The notes under the pieces were generated by a model. The model was not told the DNA's origin. It saw only the letters and a program-made list of their open reading frames with translations, and did not search any database. A program made the position numbers and the translations under genes. 64,000 bases of DNA, from NCBI GenBank assembly GCA_016791365.1, contig JAEUMT010000004.1:26206-90205 (forward strand), given 5' to 3'. Every line of letters begins with the position of its first letter. Position 1 is the stretch's first letter. Below are positions 8,328-17,854 of the stretch, piece by piece. This DNA is from Hyphomonadaceae bacterium (GTDB lineage Bacteria; Pseudomonadota; Alphaproteobacteria; Caulobacterales; Aquidulcibacteraceae).

Positions 8328-8792
8328 CTAGCTCTTCCTCTTGCCGGCCTTGGATACGTTTCTTGCTGATTTGCGCGTGCGGCTTTCCGGAACACGAATG
8401 GCGCCGGCGGCTGCGGCTGCGAGCAACTTGCGAAAGGTGGGGCATTCGAAATGGCTGGGCGCGCGGCAGACAGCGGCGTGACGCAGGCCGTCACGCATGG
8501 CCCTGATGCGAACGATGGACCGATCGAGTTCATCCGCTTTGGCGGAGAGCAGCGCGCGATCGATGTGAACCCGGCCGGTTGGTGAGAATACGTTGGCGAT
8601 TTCATTCAGCGAAAATCCGGCCGCGCGCGCCAGGGTGATGAGAGCCAGGCGTTCGTACACGGACGCATCGAATTGCCGGCGCAGACCCTTTCGGCCCACC
8701 GAGGCGATAAGCCTCCGTTCTTCGTAGAAGCGCAGTGTCGAAGCCGGAACGCCGGAACGGCGCGCGACTTCGGCAATATCCGGAAAAGGCAT
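8328..8792 (-). CDS. MerR family transcriptional regulator
   Basis: The true start is the ATG read from 8792 (MPFPDIAEVARRSGVPASTLRFYEERRLI), giving 154 residues. The winged helix-turn-helix fills residues 1-70 and a dimerisation coiled coil follows (RALLSAKADELDRSIVRIRAMRDGL). The C-terminus has two cysteines in VCRAPSHFECPTFRKLL, a tail seen in many uncharacterised MerR proteins. It is not SoxR, which has four clustered cysteines. It is divergent from a DUF2938/DUF2798 membrane gene pair, and an operator with MerR-type 19-base promoter spacing lies between them. Confidence 0.85.
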   Translation of the reverse strand: MPFPDIAEVARRSGVPASTLRFYEERRLIASVGRKGLRRQFDASVYERLALITLARAAGFSLNEIANVFSPTGRVHIDRALLSAKADELDRSIVRIRAMRDGLRHAAVCRAPSHFECPTFRKLLAAAAAGAIRVPESRTRKSARNVSKAGKRKS

Positions 8793-8793
8793 C

Positions 8794-8824
8794 TTGACCT
8801 CAAGTGAACTTGAAGAGGTAGCAT
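8794..8824 (+). promoter_or_regulatory. MerR-type promoter with 19-base spacer and operator
   Basis: TTGACC (8794-8799) and TAGCAT (8819-8824) are separated by 19 bases, the over-long spacing that MerR proteins correct by twisting DNA. Inside the spacer lies the inverted repeat TCAAGT-ga-ACTTGA, flanked by CC and AG, closely resembling the CCTCAAGT/ACTTGAGG operator of many MerR regulators. It faces the DUF2938 gene and lies at the merR start, so it should give activation of the membrane genes plus autoregulation. Confidence 0.75.
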
Positions 8825-8861
8825 CGGCGCCTTGAGTTGGCAAAGCGCGGAGGCGCCCATA

Positions 8862-9332
8862 TTGAACGCGATCCTGATCGGCATTGGCGCGACCGCCTTT
8901 ATGGACCTCACGTCCGTCGTGCGCGCGTGGCTCGGCGCGCCATTTCCGGACTACGGACTGGTTGGCCGATGGTTGGCGCACGTGGCGCGGGGGCGCGTGC
9001 GCCATGACGCGATCGCGACATCCGCGGCTGTAGAGGGCGAGGCGCTGATCGGCTGGGGTGCGCACTATGCGATTGGCGTTGGTTACGCCGCGCTCTTGCT
9101 GACGGCATGGCCGGCTTGGGCGGCGGCGCCTTCACTTGCGCCCGCAATGTTTGTCGGCGTCGCTACGGTGTTGGCGCCGTTTCTCATCATGCAGCCGGGC
9201 ATGGGCGCGGGACTCTTTGCGTCACGTATGGCCGATCCCGGCTTGGCGCGACTGCGCAGTTTGACCTCGCACGCGCTTTTCGGGCTTGGGCTCTACGCGG
9301 CCGGCCTCGCTCGCGCAGCTCTTCTTCCGTGA
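8862..9332 (+). CDS. DUF2938 family membrane protein
   Basis: I place the start at TTG 8862, eight bases after GGAGG, giving (M)NAILIGIGATAFMDLTSVVRAWLG. The 156-residue protein has four hydrophobic segments and the family features FMDL near the N-terminus, WGAHYAIGVGYA in the middle and a FLIMQPGMGAGLFAS loop followed by SHALFGLGLYAAG. DUF2938 proteins are polytopic inner-membrane proteins of unknown function. Together with DUF2798 and the divergent MerR gene it forms a small inducible module. Confidence 0.8.
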   Translation: MNAILIGIGATAFMDLTSVVRAWLGAPFPDYGLVGRWLAHVARGRVRHDAIATSAAVEGEALIGWGAHYAIGVGYAALLLTAWPAWAAAPSLAPAMFVGVATVLAPFLIMQPGMGAGLFASRMADPGLARLRSLTSHALFGLGLYAAGLARAALLP

Positions 9333-9362
9333 TCCACGAATTTCAAAGCAAGGAGTATATTC

Positions 9363-9620
9363 ATGTCTATCAATACCTCGAGTCGGCGATTGCCCGCGCG
9401 CTATGCGGCAATCATGATGCCGTTCGTTCTTTCGATCGTGATGTCGATGGTTGTGTCGGCGGTCTCGACACTCAAGACCATTGGCTTCAGCGAAGCATTC
9501 TTCGCGGCTTGGCCGATCGCGTGGCTTCTGTCCTGGCTTGTGGCTTTGCCGACGCTGCTGCTGGTGCTGCCCATGGTGCGCCGCATCGTGGCCCTGGTCG
9601 TTGAACCCGCGCCGCGCTGA
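9363..9620 (+). CDS. DUF2798 family small membrane protein
   Basis: 85 residues. The pattern LPARYAAIMMPFVLSIVMSM, VSAVSTLKTIG and AWPIAWLLSWLVALPTLLLV, then VRRIVALVV, is the DUF2798 fold of two transmembrane helices joined by a short helix. Function unknown. It follows the DUF2938 gene by 30 bases with AAGGAG just upstream, so the two are likely cotranscribed from the MerR-controlled promoter. Confidence 0.85.
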   Translation: MSINTSSRRLPARYAAIMMPFVLSIVMSMVVSAVSTLKTIGFSEAFFAAWPIAWLLSWLVALPTLLLVLPMVRRIVALVVEPAPR

Positions 9621-9752
9621 CAAGAAAGAAAGCCCCAGCGCGGGTTAGCGTGCGTGCTTGAAGGTCGGAGCGCGGGCCTCGGCCTCGCATGCGTGCCGAG
9701 GCTCGCGCTCCAACTCGTCGGCGCCGCGCCCATTCTGTCCCGCGTCTTGTGG

Positions 9753-10037
9753 TCAGCTACGATCTTCTTTGCCGTGCCAAATGCGGGTGATCAGCACCGT
9801 GTCATCGAACACGCGATAGCGGATGATGTAACCACTCTTGCCGTGGCGAAGGACGAGTTGACGGTATCCGTCGCCTGTCTCTTTACCCAGGTCGGGAAAG
9901 CGCCGCAGATTCCGAAGGCCGCGAATAATCCGTGCGATCGCGCGCGCGGCTTGTCGCTTGCTCTCTGTCGCGATGAAGACTTGTAGCCGTTCCAGGTCGG
10001 CATCGGCATGCCGCGAATAAATAAGCTTGCGCCGCAC
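9753..10037 (-). CDS. ParE/RelE superfamily toxin
   Basis: 94 residues, beginning at a GTG read from 10037 five bases after the antitoxin stop. The RelE/ParE fold is visible: RKLIYSRHADADLERLQVFI, RIIRGLRNLRRFPDLGKE, then the beta-strand core YRQLVLRHGKSGYIIRYRVFDDTVLITRIWHGKED. ParE toxins poison gyrase and RelE toxins cut ribosome-bound mRNA; the RHGKSGYIIRYRV strands fit ParE better. The pair is complete and in the usual antitoxin-first order, so it is probably functional. Confidence 0.85.
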   Translation of the reverse strand: MRRKLIYSRHADADLERLQVFIATESKRQAARAIARIIRGLRNLRRFPDLGKETGDGYRQLVLRHGKSGYIIRYRVFDDTVLITRIWHGKEDRS

Positions 10038-10042
10038 CGACG

Positions 10043-10339
10043 CTATTTGAGCTTACGCGGACGTGGGCGCGGCAGAGGATTGGCCGTGGTGAGCGAGCGC
10101 AGCCACGCTTCGACCTCTTCGCCAGGAATGCCCATGCCGGTGCGCTCGAAATCTTCGAAAGCGGCAATATCTTCTTCGACACCAAAGTCCGGTTCGGCAT
10201 CGTCAGCGCCAAGGGCGATGTCCCAGGCGATCTGCTGGCGCACGTATTCCTCCGGTGTCAGCCCACGCGCCTCGGCGGCCGCGCGGACTTCATCCAGGAG
10301 CGGACCGGTGAGGGAGATGGTGAGCGTGTCGGCCGGCAT
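10043..10339 (-). CDS. Antitoxin of the ParE-type pair
   Basis: 98 residues: an N-terminal ribbon-helix-helix (DTLTISLTGPLLDEVRAAAEARGLTPEEYVRQQI) for DNA binding and dimerisation, then an acidic, probably disordered tail that would wrap the toxin (EEDIAAFEDFERTG), ending in a basic stretch PRPRPRKLK. It precedes the toxin gene by five bases. The 13-base palindrome at 10344-10356, just upstream of its ATG, is the likely autoregulatory operator. Confidence 0.8.
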   Translation of the reverse strand: MPADTLTISLTGPLLDEVRAAAEARGLTPEEYVRQQIAWDIALGADDAEPDFGVEEDIAAFEDFERTGMGIPGEEVEAWLRSLTTANPLPRPRPRKLK

Positions 10340-10343
10340 AGTG

Positions 10344-10356
10344 GCTAGTCACTAGC
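10344..10356. promoter_or_regulatory. Putative operator of the toxin-antitoxin pair
   Basis: A perfect 13-base palindrome GCTAGT-C-ACTAGC begins five bases upstream of the antitoxin ATG. Ribbon-helix-helix antitoxins bind palindromes of this size overlapping their own promoters. The position and symmetry support autoregulation; there is no direct proof. Confidence 0.55.
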
Positions 10357-10372
10357 ACAATTCCGCCGCGTC

Positions 10373-10406
10373 GTCATTCCGGGGCTCAGCGCAACCGGAA
10401 TCTAGG
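10373..10406. repeat. Degenerate CATTCCGG intergenic repeat
   Basis: The sequence gtcattccggggctcagcgc continues to ccggaatctagg. Arms attccgg (10376-10382) and ccggaat (10395-10401) are reverse complements. It resembles the widely dispersed CATTCCGGG...CCCGGAATC elements of alphaproteobacteria. A related but different inverted repeat is at 16822-16871. It lies in the 130-base gap between the antitoxin and the orphan gene at 10470. Confidence 0.5.
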
Positions 10407-10469
10407 GGCAACTGCGGGTTTGCGAGCACGCCGCCAGCGGCGCTTCCGCAAGGATGAAAGCTGCCAAAG

Positions 10470-11048
10470 CTACTCTTGAAAGCTAACAACTAGGACCCAC
10501 CGCGCTGTACCGCGTCGTCCCCATTGGCTGTAGTCGTAACTCGGTTCTTCTTTTCTGATTTCGCTTAAGACAATGCGAAGTCTTCGTGCATGGCATGTTT
10601 GTGTGAGTGTCAAATAGGCGGGGCAGCAGCGCAGTGCTTCTGTGATTTTCTGCCGTGAGGGATTGCCGGGCTCATGATGCTCGATGTGATCCCCCAGTTT
10701 CGTCTGCCACCACCCCCAATCGATTCCTAATTCGCAGGTCAATCTTGTCCCGCCTCGCTTTGCCGTTGCCATAAGGCTCGCGTCTAGAGTCGACAGGAAA
10801 TTGCTGATGTGGGTTTGGCACGCAGTTACTAAAGCGTCTTGGTTGGCCTGACGCTCCCGCGCCTTGCTCTCTTCCTCGCGCAGCCTTACTTGCCGCTCGT
10901 TGGCGTTGTGCGCCGCGATCCGACGCTTCTCCTCACGCGATTTTTCTTCGGCCGCTGCGTTTGCGATCTTTCTCAGAGCGCGAGCGCTCAGTTCGTCGTT
11001 TGATCGAGTTGATCCGAGTCGAAAATGGTCAAGCCAGCTGCGCGTCAC
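10470..11048 (-). CDS. Orphan coiled-coil protein of unknown function
   Basis: 192 residues from a GTG read from 11048, preceded by AAGGAG. Residues 20-75 are a highly charged helix likely to form a coiled coil (EEKSREEKRRIAAHN, RLREEESKARERQ). The rest is a mixed domain with CELGIDWGWWQTKLGDHIEHH, a second cysteine cluster ALRCCPAYLTL and a tail SYDYSQWGRRGTARWVLVV. I recognise no family. Codon use is less GC-biased than its neighbours rpoD and dnaG, and it sits beside a toxin-antitoxin pair, so it may have been acquired. It follows rpoD by 34 bases on the same strand. Confidence 0.65.
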   Translation of the reverse strand: MTRSWLDHFRLGSTRSNDELSARALRKIANAAAEEKSREEKRRIAAHNANERQVRLREEESKARERQANQDALVTACQTHISNFLSTLDASLMATAKRGGTRLTCELGIDWGWWQTKLGDHIEHHEPGNPSRQKITEALRCCPAYLTLTQTCHARRLRIVLSEIRKEEPSYDYSQWGRRGTARWVLVVSFQE

Positions 11049-11082
11049 TTGCGAGCTCCTTTCTCCGCAGTTTCGAATCTTC

Positions 11083-13170
<2,088 letters not shown>

Positions 13171-13198
13171 CTACTCAATCCGAAATAGGCATCAAACG

Positions 13199-15100
13199 TT
13201 AGGCGACTAGGCCGCCCGCATCGTCCTCTTGCACATCATCCAACTTGCTCTCGCGAGCGCGCGCTTCGATCTCGCGGGCTTCCCGGCTCAAGGCCTGAAA
13301 GCGAGCGAAGGCTGTGTCGTCCCCATCGGCCGCTGCCTCGCGCAGCTCCGCCAATTCCTCCCGTATCGCCGGCGCCACCACCTCACGTATCGCCAGCGCC
13401 AACCATTCCGCGCCGACATCCGCCCCTTCGGGAGGCGGTTTTGCCTTAGGCCAGCGCGAAATCCGCGCCACGGCGCGGTCTTGACCCGATCGGGTCAAAT
13501 GGAGGCTCAGGGCCGCGCGGTCAATGGCCCCATCGGTTTCAGGGTCATCCGCCAGCTGCAACAGGGCGTCGCGGATGGCGTCGAGGTCGGGGTCGGTGAT
13601 GGCGAGCCGCTCAATCCAGTTGCCATAGCTGGCGAGGATGCCGGGAACGTCGGCGGCGGCGCGCAGGAAAAGTTCGGCGGCCGGGCGCGGGCGGTGCGCA
13701 ACCGCGTGGGCCTTGAGCTCCTCGGTCGCGCCGGCGGGTTGACCCTTGCGGAAACCGCCAGGGCGCTGTCCGCCGCCTTGCTTCTCGTACGGCACGAAGG
13801 CCGGCCGCTTGGCGCGGACCAGCGCGTTGGCGCGGCTCATCAACTCCGAGAAGAATGCCCGCTGGGTGTCGCGGTCAGTGATTTTGCCGATGCTTTCCTT
13901 GAGCGAGGCCTGGAAAGCGGCTTGGGCCTCGGGGGTATCGACGCCGCCGTGGCGGAGCTTTTCGCGTTCGAACAATGCGTCGGACGCGGGCACGGAAGCC
14001 CCGATCAGCGCTGCCAGCGCTTCGGCGCCGGCGCGGCGGTAGATGTCGTCCGGGTCTTCGCCCTTGGGCGCGTAAGCCAGGCGAATGGTGCGCCCGGGCG
14101 CCAGATGCGGGATGGCGAGATCGAGCGCGCGTTCGGCGGCGCGTTGACCGGCGCTGTCCCCGTCGAGGCAAAGCACCGGCGCGCCGCCTGAACGCCAAAG
14201 CAGCTGCAGCTGTTCGTCCGTCAGCGCGGTGCCGCACGGCGCGACAGCGGCGATGCCGGCCCGCTCGAACGCCAACACGTCGAGATAGCCTTCGCCGACG
14301 ACCAAGCCGTCAGCCTTGGTTTTTGCCAGCAATTCGCGTGCTTGCTTCAAGCGATAGAGCACGCGGCTCTTTGAATAGAGCGGCGTCTCTGGCGAGTTTA
14401 TGTATTTGGCCTTGGCGTCCTTCGCGAGCGCGCGGCCGCCGAAACCGATGACTTTTCCCGCCGTATCGGTGATTTCGAAGGTGATGCGGCCGCGGAAGGT
14501 GTCGACCGGGCGTTTTTCGTCCTCGCCGCCGCGCGCGACGCCGGCCTGCACGATCTCTTCGATCGTGTAGCCTTCGGCTTTGAGCTTATCGATCGCCCAC
14601 GTCCATTCGTCGGGCGCAAAGCCGATCGAGAAGCGGTCCCACTCATCCGGGCCAATGCCGCGGCCTTGCAGATATTTGCGCGCTTCCGCGCCGCCGGTGG
14701 AGCGCAACGCGGTTGCGAAGAGACGGCCTGCGGCGGCGGTGACGCCATAGAGGCGCTTCCTCTGATCGTTCTCGCCGCGATTGTCGTAATCGTCCTTCGG
14801 CAACTGCACGCCGGCGATTTCGGCGAACTTTTCGACCGCTTCGGGAAAGCTCAATCCCTCAAGCTTCATCGAGAGCGTGAAGACGTCGCCTTTTTCACCG
14901 CAGCCGAAGCACTTGAAGAGACCCTTATTGTCCAGCACGTGGAAGGAGGGGCTCTTTTCCTGATGGAAGGGGCAACAAGCCCAGTAGTCGCCGGCCGAGG
15001 GCCGCGACTTCTGCTTGTGCCACGTCAGGCGTTTGCCGGCGTAATCGGCAATCGAAACCCGGTCGCGCACCTGGCGTAGCAAGGTGTCGGTAAAACGCAT
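13199..15100 (-). CDS. dnaG: DNA primase DnaG
   Basis: 633 residues from ATG 15100 (an in-frame TTG lies one codon earlier). The N-terminal CHC2 zinc finger has Cys43, His46, Cys64 and Cys67 (CPFHQEKSPSFHVLDN, KCFGCGEKGD). The RNA polymerase core and the Toprim domain follow: VVGEGYLDVLAFERAG with the catalytic Glu, then LCLDGDSAGQRAA with the Asp pair. The C-terminal DnaB-binding helicase-interaction domain is about residues 440-633. It makes RNA primers at the replication fork. It is the first gene of the dnaG-rpoD pair; the two mini-protein genes upstream read the same way. Confidence 0.96.
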   Translation of the reverse strand: MRFTDTLLRQVRDRVSIADYAGKRLTWHKQKSRPSAGDYWACCPFHQEKSPSFHVLDNKGLFKCFGCGEKGDVFTLSMKLEGLSFPEAVEKFAEIAGVQLPKDDYDNRGENDQRKRLYGVTAAAGRLFATALRSTGGAEARKYLQGRGIGPDEWDRFSIGFAPDEWTWAIDKLKAEGYTIEEIVQAGVARGGEDEKRPVDTFRGRITFEITDTAGKVIGFGGRALAKDAKAKYINSPETPLYSKSRVLYRLKQARELLAKTKADGLVVGEGYLDVLAFERAGIAAVAPCGTALTDEQLQLLWRSGGAPVLCLDGDSAGQRAAERALDLAIPHLAPGRTIRLAYAPKGEDPDDIYRRAGAEALAALIGASVPASDALFEREKLRHGGVDTPEAQAAFQASLKESIGKITDRDTQRAFFSELMSRANALVRAKRPAFVPYEKQGGGQRPGGFRKGQPAGATEELKAHAVAHRPRPAAELFLRAAADVPGILASYGNWIERLAITDPDLDAIRDALLQLADDPETDGAIDRAALSLHLTRSGQDRAVARISRWPKAKPPPEGADVGAEWLALAIREVVAPAIREELAELREAAADGDDTAFARFQALSREAREIEARARESKLDDVQEDDAGGLVA

Positions 15101-15190
15101 CAAAACCTGAAGAACGGAGAAGGGCGGCGTGTGTCCATATTATACAGCGATTCGCTGAAACGATTCGGCGCCGCTGGATTCATTCGGCTT

Positions 15191-15352
15191 TTAGTCGACG
15201 TGATGCCCGCTTGCTGCGGGCGGGTCGCTCGCGGGGAAGCTCGCGTCCGAGGCTTCATCGACCTCGTCCCAGGATTTTGGCGGGTTTTCCATCGCGCCGG
15301 GGCCTGCGTCGCGGATTTCCTGGGGGTCGGTCGGCACGGGCAGCTTGGTCAT
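15191..15352 (-). CDS. Mini-protein with C-terminal SFPASDPP motif, paralogue 1
   Basis: 53 residues from ATG 15352 (MTKLPVPTDPQEIRDAGPGAM). Its second half, [24 protein letters not shown], is nearly repeated in the neighbouring gene at 15387. The [15 protein letters not shown] motif is widespread in small alphaproteobacterial proteins of unknown role. The protein is hydrophilic, Pro/Asp-rich, probably disordered and cytoplasmic. It lies 90 bases upstream of dnaG on the same strand. Confidence 0.65.
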   Translation of the reverse strand: MTKLPVPTDPQEIRDAGPGAMENPPKSWDEVDEASDASFPASDPPAASGHHVD

Positions 15353-15386
15353 AGAGCCAAGATGGTCCCGCGCCCGCGACATGCAA

Positions 15387-15614
<228 letters not shown>

Positions 15615-15712
15615 TCACATTCTTGGGAGTGAGGCGGGGCAACCGTGACTCCGCCGTAATTCGGGCGCCGCGCCCACCTTCTTGAGCGCGAGGGATGACG
15701 GAGAAAATCTTG

Positions 15713-16444
15713 ATGCAAGTGATGAAAGCCGCGGCAGCATTCGCCGTTCTGGCCGCCGCGGCCGTACCGCCCGCGGCTCAAGCTCAAACGCAAGGACAAG
15801 TCGTGCTGGCGGAAGGAACACTGCTGAGCGTCAGCGCGGATGGAAAGTCTGAAGCGCGCCCGGACATGGCGACGATCAATCTCGGCGTCACGACCGAGGG
15901 CCAGACAGCCGCCGCCGCTTTGGCGGAAAATGCGCGCCGCATGACGGCGCTCGTTGCAGCGCTTCGCCGCGCAGGCGTCGCCGAGCGCGATATCCAGACC
16001 TCCAACGTCTCGGTCTATCCGCAGCAACAATATGTTGAAGGCCAACAGCCGCGCATCACGGGCTACCAGGCCAATAACAGCGTCACGGCCAAGGTCCGCC
16101 GTATCGATACGACCGGCCGTGTGATCGACGCGGCGGTCGGCGCCGGCGGTAATACGGTGAACGGCGTTTCGTTCTCGCACTCGGATCCTGACGCGCAGCT
16201 CGATATTGCGCGCCGTGATGCGATCGCCGAAGCGCGCCGCCGCGCTGAATTGTACGCGAACGCGCTCGGCATGCGCGTGAACCGCATCGTCTCGGTCAGC
16301 GAAAGCGGCGGCTATGCGCCGCCTATTCCGGTCGCGGTCGAACGCTTTGCGATGGCCGATCAGGCGGCGCCGCCGCCGACCCCGGTCGCACCTGGCGAAA
16401 TCGAAACGCGGGTCAGCGTCCATGTGACGTTCGAACTGCGCTAG
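15713..16444 (+). CDS. Exported SIMPL domain (DUF541) protein
   Basis: I choose ATG 15713, nine bases after GGAG; an ATG at 15695 would give six more residues but its ribosome site is too close. The signal peptide is MQVMKAAAAFAVLAAAAVPPAAQAQ. The SIMPL domain follows: VSADGKSEARPDMATINLGVT, NARRMTALVAALRRAGV, DIQTSNVSVYPQ and a C-terminal VSVHVTFELR. SIMPL proteins form periplasmic oligomeric shells of poorly known role, some linked to oxidative stress. A strong terminator follows immediately. Confidence 0.88.
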   Translation: MQVMKAAAAFAVLAAAAVPPAAQAQTQGQVVLAEGTLLSVSADGKSEARPDMATINLGVTTEGQTAAAALAENARRMTALVAALRRAGVAERDIQTSNVSVYPQQQYVEGQQPRITGYQANNSVTAKVRRIDTTGRVIDAAVGAGGNTVNGVSFSHSDPDAQLDIARRDAIAEARRRAELYANALGMRVNRIVSVSESGGYAPPIPVAVERFAMADQAAPPPTPVAPGEIETRVSVHVTFELR

Positions 16445-16470
16445 TTCGCGAAGAAATCGCGCAACTGAAG

Positions 16471-16505
16471 GAGGGCGGCGGAGTGATCCGCCGCCCTCTG
16501 ATTTT
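16471..16505 (+). terminator. Rho-independent terminator of the SIMPL gene
   Basis: A perfect 12-base-pair stem GAGGGCGGCGGA (16471-16482) / TCCGCCGCCCTC (16487-16498) closes a GTGA loop and is followed by TGATTTTG. It lies 27 bases after the SIMPL stop codon. It is also 14 bases from the 3' end of the opposing small membrane gene, so it may work in both directions. Confidence 0.85.
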
Positions 16506-16518
16506 GTGGCGCTGTGTC

Positions 16519-16758
16519 TTAGTTGGTCGGGGCTTCCGCCGGCGCCTCAGCTTGCGGCGGCATCGCCGGCGGGTCCGGCAGATCGATGTCCGGCGGATTG
16601 ATCTTCACATCCGGCACATTGACTTCAAGTTGCGCCGTCTCGCGCTGCTGCAGGCCGCCAGTGTACGCAACGACGCCGAAGGCGACGACCGCGACCAAAA
16701 TGATGCCCGCCAAAAATGCTACCCACGGTGAACCGCCGCCACCTTCACGCTCTGCCAT
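16519..16758 (-). CDS. Small single-pass membrane protein with proline-rich tail
   Basis: 79 residues from ATG 16758 (MAEREGGGGSPWVAFLAGII). One transmembrane helix (WVAFLAGIILVAVVAFGVVAY) is followed by a periplasmic tail rich in Pro and acidic residues (VPDVKINPPDIDLPDPPAMPP). The N-terminus is short and cytoplasmic. No enzymatic motif is seen; the design resembles small envelope spacers or tethers. It converges with the SIMPL gene across a strong hairpin. Confidence 0.65.
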   Translation of the reverse strand: MAEREGGGGSPWVAFLAGIILVAVVAFGVVAYTGGLQQRETAQLEVNVPDVKINPPDIDLPDPPAMPPQAEAPAEAPTN

Positions 16759-16821
16759 TGCTCTCTCTCCAGCGATGATGTTGGAGGTTGAACCGCGTCG
16801 GCGCGAAGATGGTTCCGCTCT

Positions 16822-16871
16822 ACCCATTCCCGGATTGCGCGCAGCGCCAGTCCGGGACCCTGGGAATGGGT
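16822..16871. repeat. Intergenic inverted repeat of the CATTCCCGG type
   Basis: Arms acccattccc (16822-16831) and gggaatgggt (16862-16871) are perfect complements; an inner pair ccgga/tccgg (16830-16834, 16851-16855) extends the fold. It fills the gap between the 2-hydroxyacid dehydrogenase stop and the small membrane gene start, both on the minus strand. It may act as a transcript-end hairpin, but the sequence type suggests a dispersed element. Confidence 0.6.
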
Positions 16872-16872
16872 G

Positions 16873-17784
16873 TCACAGCAACGGCGTCAGAAGGTCCTCG
16901 CCAGCGTGGAACCGGCGGAGATTTTCGAGCACGTTCTGCGAGCCTTCATAGAGCGCCTCGCGGGTCGCGCCGCCGAGGTGCGGCGTCAGCGTCGTGTTCG
17001 GCACGCCTTTCCAGCGATCCATCGGTGTCGGTTCCTCGACGAACACGTCGAGCCCCGCGCCGCCAAGCGCCCCCGATCTTAATGCTGCAATCATCGCGTC
17101 TTCGTCTATGACGATGCCGCGCGAAATGTTGACGATCACGCCGTCGCTGCCCACGGCCTTGATCACCTCGGCGCTGATGATGCCCTCCGTGCTCTTGTCG
17201 CCGCGCGCCGCGATGGCGAGCACGTTGCACCAGTCTGCAAGTTTCAGCAGATCGGGCTCGTAAGGGTACTTCACGTCAGGCTTGGTGCGCGGGCCATACC
17301 ATTTGATTTCCATGCCAAACGCTGCGGCGCGGTGCGCGATCGCCGCGCCAATGGCGCCCATGCCGACAATGCCGATCTTCGACCCGCGCAGCCGTTTCTG
17401 CGGCGGCACCGCCAGCGGCGGCGTCCACGCGCCTTCGCGCAGGACTTTTTCGCCCTCGGTGAAGAGGCGAAGACGCGCGATCATCAGGCCAATCGCAACG
17501 TCGGCCACATCCTCATGATTGATGTCGCGGCCATGCGTAACCGCAACGCCGCGTTGCTTGGCGTAGCCGAGATCAATCCCATCAACGCCAACCCCGAAGC
17601 AGACGATGCAGCGCAACTCCGGCAGCGCATCAATCATCGCATTCGAAATGCCGACGTGACCGATGGTGACGGCGGCGCCGATGTCTTTGCGATCCGTCGG
17701 CCAATGCACGACTTCGTAGTTGCCAGCCAGGCGCGCTTCGAAGAAGCCGAGGGAAGGATGAACGAGAAGCGCGGGCTTGGTCAT
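16873..17784 (-). CDS. D-isomer-specific 2-hydroxyacid dehydrogenase
   Basis: 303 residues. The NAD-binding Rossmann motif is KIGIVGMGAIGAAIAHRAAAFG near residue 137. The catalytic trio of the family is present: Arg in NISRGIVIDEDAM, Glu in VFVEEPTPMD and His in TLTPHLGGAT. It reduces a 2-keto acid (glyoxylate, hydroxypyruvate or similar) with NAD(P)H in the cytoplasm. The short Rossmann spacing and overall length fit the hydroxypyruvate/glyoxylate reductase group, but the substrate cannot be fixed. A separate single-gene unit with repeats on its downstream side. Confidence 0.88.
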   Translation of the reverse strand: MTKPALLVHPSLGFFEARLAGNYEVVHWPTDRKDIGAAVTIGHVGISNAMIDALPELRCIVCFGVGVDGIDLGYAKQRGVAVTHGRDINHEDVADVAIGLMIARLRLFTEGEKVLREGAWTPPLAVPPQKRLRGSKIGIVGMGAIGAAIAHRAAAFGMEIKWYGPRTKPDVKYPYEPDLLKLADWCNVLAIAARGDKSTEGIISAEVIKAVGSDGVIVNISRGIVIDEDAMIAALRSGALGGAGLDVFVEEPTPMDRWKGVPNTTLTPHLGGATREALYEGSQNVLENLRRFHAGEDLLTPLL

Positions 17785-17854
17785 GGCGCGAATATGGACC
17801 GCCGGCGTGCCGCCCGCCAGCGCGCCGTTTGGTCAGCGGTGAGATCGGCTTTGT

